Assembly (NCBI GenBank): GCA_902797565.1
Contig: CADBTO010000120.1
Coordinates: 1-6,825, forward strand
DNA: 6,825 bases
From: an uncultured Lachnospiraceae bacterium
GTDB lineage: Bacteria > Bacillota > Clostridia > Lachnospirales > Lachnospiraceae
Direction of reading: 5' to 3'
The position numbers were made by a program, and so were the translations under genes. Positions 6,414 through 6,825 of this stretch are shown here, one piece after another. Numbering within the stretch: the first letter of the stretch is position 1; each line of letters begins with the position of its first letter. The notes below the pieces were generated by a model. That model saw nothing but the letters and a program-made list of their open reading frames with translations. It was not told the origin of the DNA and searched no databases.

Positions 6414-6825
6414 TTAAATCCCCGCCAGCATATCCTGGTAATGCCGGTAGACTGCCAGTACATCCCCGTTGTTTGCATTGATAAATTCCATATCTCCCTC
6501 CCGTCCCGCGTATTCGAGCAGCCGTGCCTTTTCAGAAAGGTCGTATGCACCGATAATCTTTGCGGAGCTTTTCAGCGCGTGGACTTTTGTGGTGTAATTC
6601 TCCATATCCCCGGCCTCAAGCAGGGCTTCGATTTCGTTTGCTTTGTATGTGATCGAATTGCGGAAAAATTCCAGTGTTTTCAGGAAGAATGCCGGCGACC
6701 CCGCGTAGCCGATTCCGTCGTCAATATTGATCAGCCCAAGGCTTTGCAGCCGCTGCAGCTTTGCCATGGTTTCGTCCGGGACTTCAGGAGAGGTCCGGGA
6801 GCCGCTGCTGCTGCCCTGGCTTTGC
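6414..6825 (-). CDS. HPt-domain C-terminus of a larger phosphorelay protein (5' partial)
   Basis: 136 codons are visible before TAA at 6416-6414, and the frame stays open to the window edge. An ATG at 6767 has no ribosome site, and the 19 residues before it form a Ser/Gly/Pro-rich linker (QSQGSSSGSR...) of the kind that joins domains. I therefore read this as the end of a longer protein, probably a hybrid kinase or receiver protein, not a free 117-residue HPt. The HPt domain holds the phospho-accepting His82 of the fragment (codon 6581-6579) in HALKSSAKIIGA. Hand alignment of the last 59 residues with the kinase C-terminus gives 27 ungapped identities, so the two are paralogous. The stop codon is three bases from the kinase start, which implies one operon. 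HPt domains pass phosphate between a receiver Asp and a second receiver. What the missing part contains cannot be seen. Confidence 0.85.
   Translation of the reverse strand, partial: QSQGSSSGSRTSPEVPDETMAKLQRLQSLGLINIDDGIGYAGSPAFFLKTLEFFRNSITYKANEIEALLEAGDMENYTTKVHALKSSAKIIGAYDLSEKARLLEYAGREGDMEFINANNGDVLAVYRHYQDMLAGI
6419..6423 (-). promoter_or_regulatory. Weak ribosome-binding site of the hybrid kinase, inside the upstream gene
   Basis: On the - strand GGGGA (within GGCGGGGA) stands eight bases before ATG 6410 and within the last codons of the upstream HPt gene. The match to AGGAGG is partial, so translation of the kinase probably relies on coupling to the upstream gene across the three-base gap. 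Confidence 0.5.

Noticed and set aside
1..6825. CRISPR array, mobile element, tRNA/rRNA, toxin-antitoxin or defence genes
   Set aside because: The only regular repeat is the in-frame linker minisatellite, with no spacer-like variable sequence. No transposase, terminal repeats or structured RNA gene was seen, and coding genes fill nearly all the window.

Overview
The window holds four protein-coding genes in two convergent pairs and almost no non-coding DNA. Two alpha-glucan hydrolase genes on the + strand occupy the left half. Two phosphorelay genes on the - strand occupy the right half. The pairs meet tail to tail at about 3596-3620. The first + gene and the first - gene are both cut by the window edges. 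Base composition is slightly GC-rich by eye, Shine-Dalgarno sites are strong, and genes are tightly packed. The proteins are a CBM34-type neopullulanase, a type I pullulanase with a GEPW acid/base motif, and a 7TM hybrid kinase with a C-terminal HPt domain. Together these suggest a Bacillota/Clostridia gut-type bacterium, plausibly Lachnospiraceae. The taxon is inferred from protein style, not shown by a marker gene.

Left half (1-3595, + strand): a GH13_20 neopullulanase/cyclomaltodextrinase-like enzyme, lacking only its extreme N-terminus, overlaps by 50 bp the start of a complete type I pullulanase (GH13_14). The pullulanase ribosome-binding site lies inside the upstream gene, so the two are probably translated as a coupled pair. 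The pullulanase would cut alpha-1,6 branches and the GH13_20 enzyme would work on short malto-oligosaccharides, pullulan fragments or cyclodextrins. The pullulanase has no signal peptide, which points to the cytoplasm and to imported maltodextrins or internal glycogen.

Right half (3621-6825, - strand): an open reading frame entering from the right edge ends in a histidine phosphotransfer (HPt) domain. Three bases later begins a 929-residue membrane hybrid histidine kinase with the order 7TM, PAS, HisKA, HATPase, REC, repeat linker, HPt. All residues for an internal His-Asp-His relay are present. The two HPt domains are clearly homologous. No stand-alone response regulator is visible, so the output is unknown, and nothing in the sequence ties the kinase to the glucan genes.

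Less ordinary points: the kinase operon has a textbook intrinsic terminator on the - strand, but it lies inside the coding 3' end of the pullulanase gene. A 13-bp inverted repeat without a U-tract spans the junction, with one arm made of the kinase's last codons. The kinase linker contains a young in-frame minisatellite encoding five DS(L/M)E-type units. I see no evidence of a new defence system, mobile element, CRISPR array or RNA gene.
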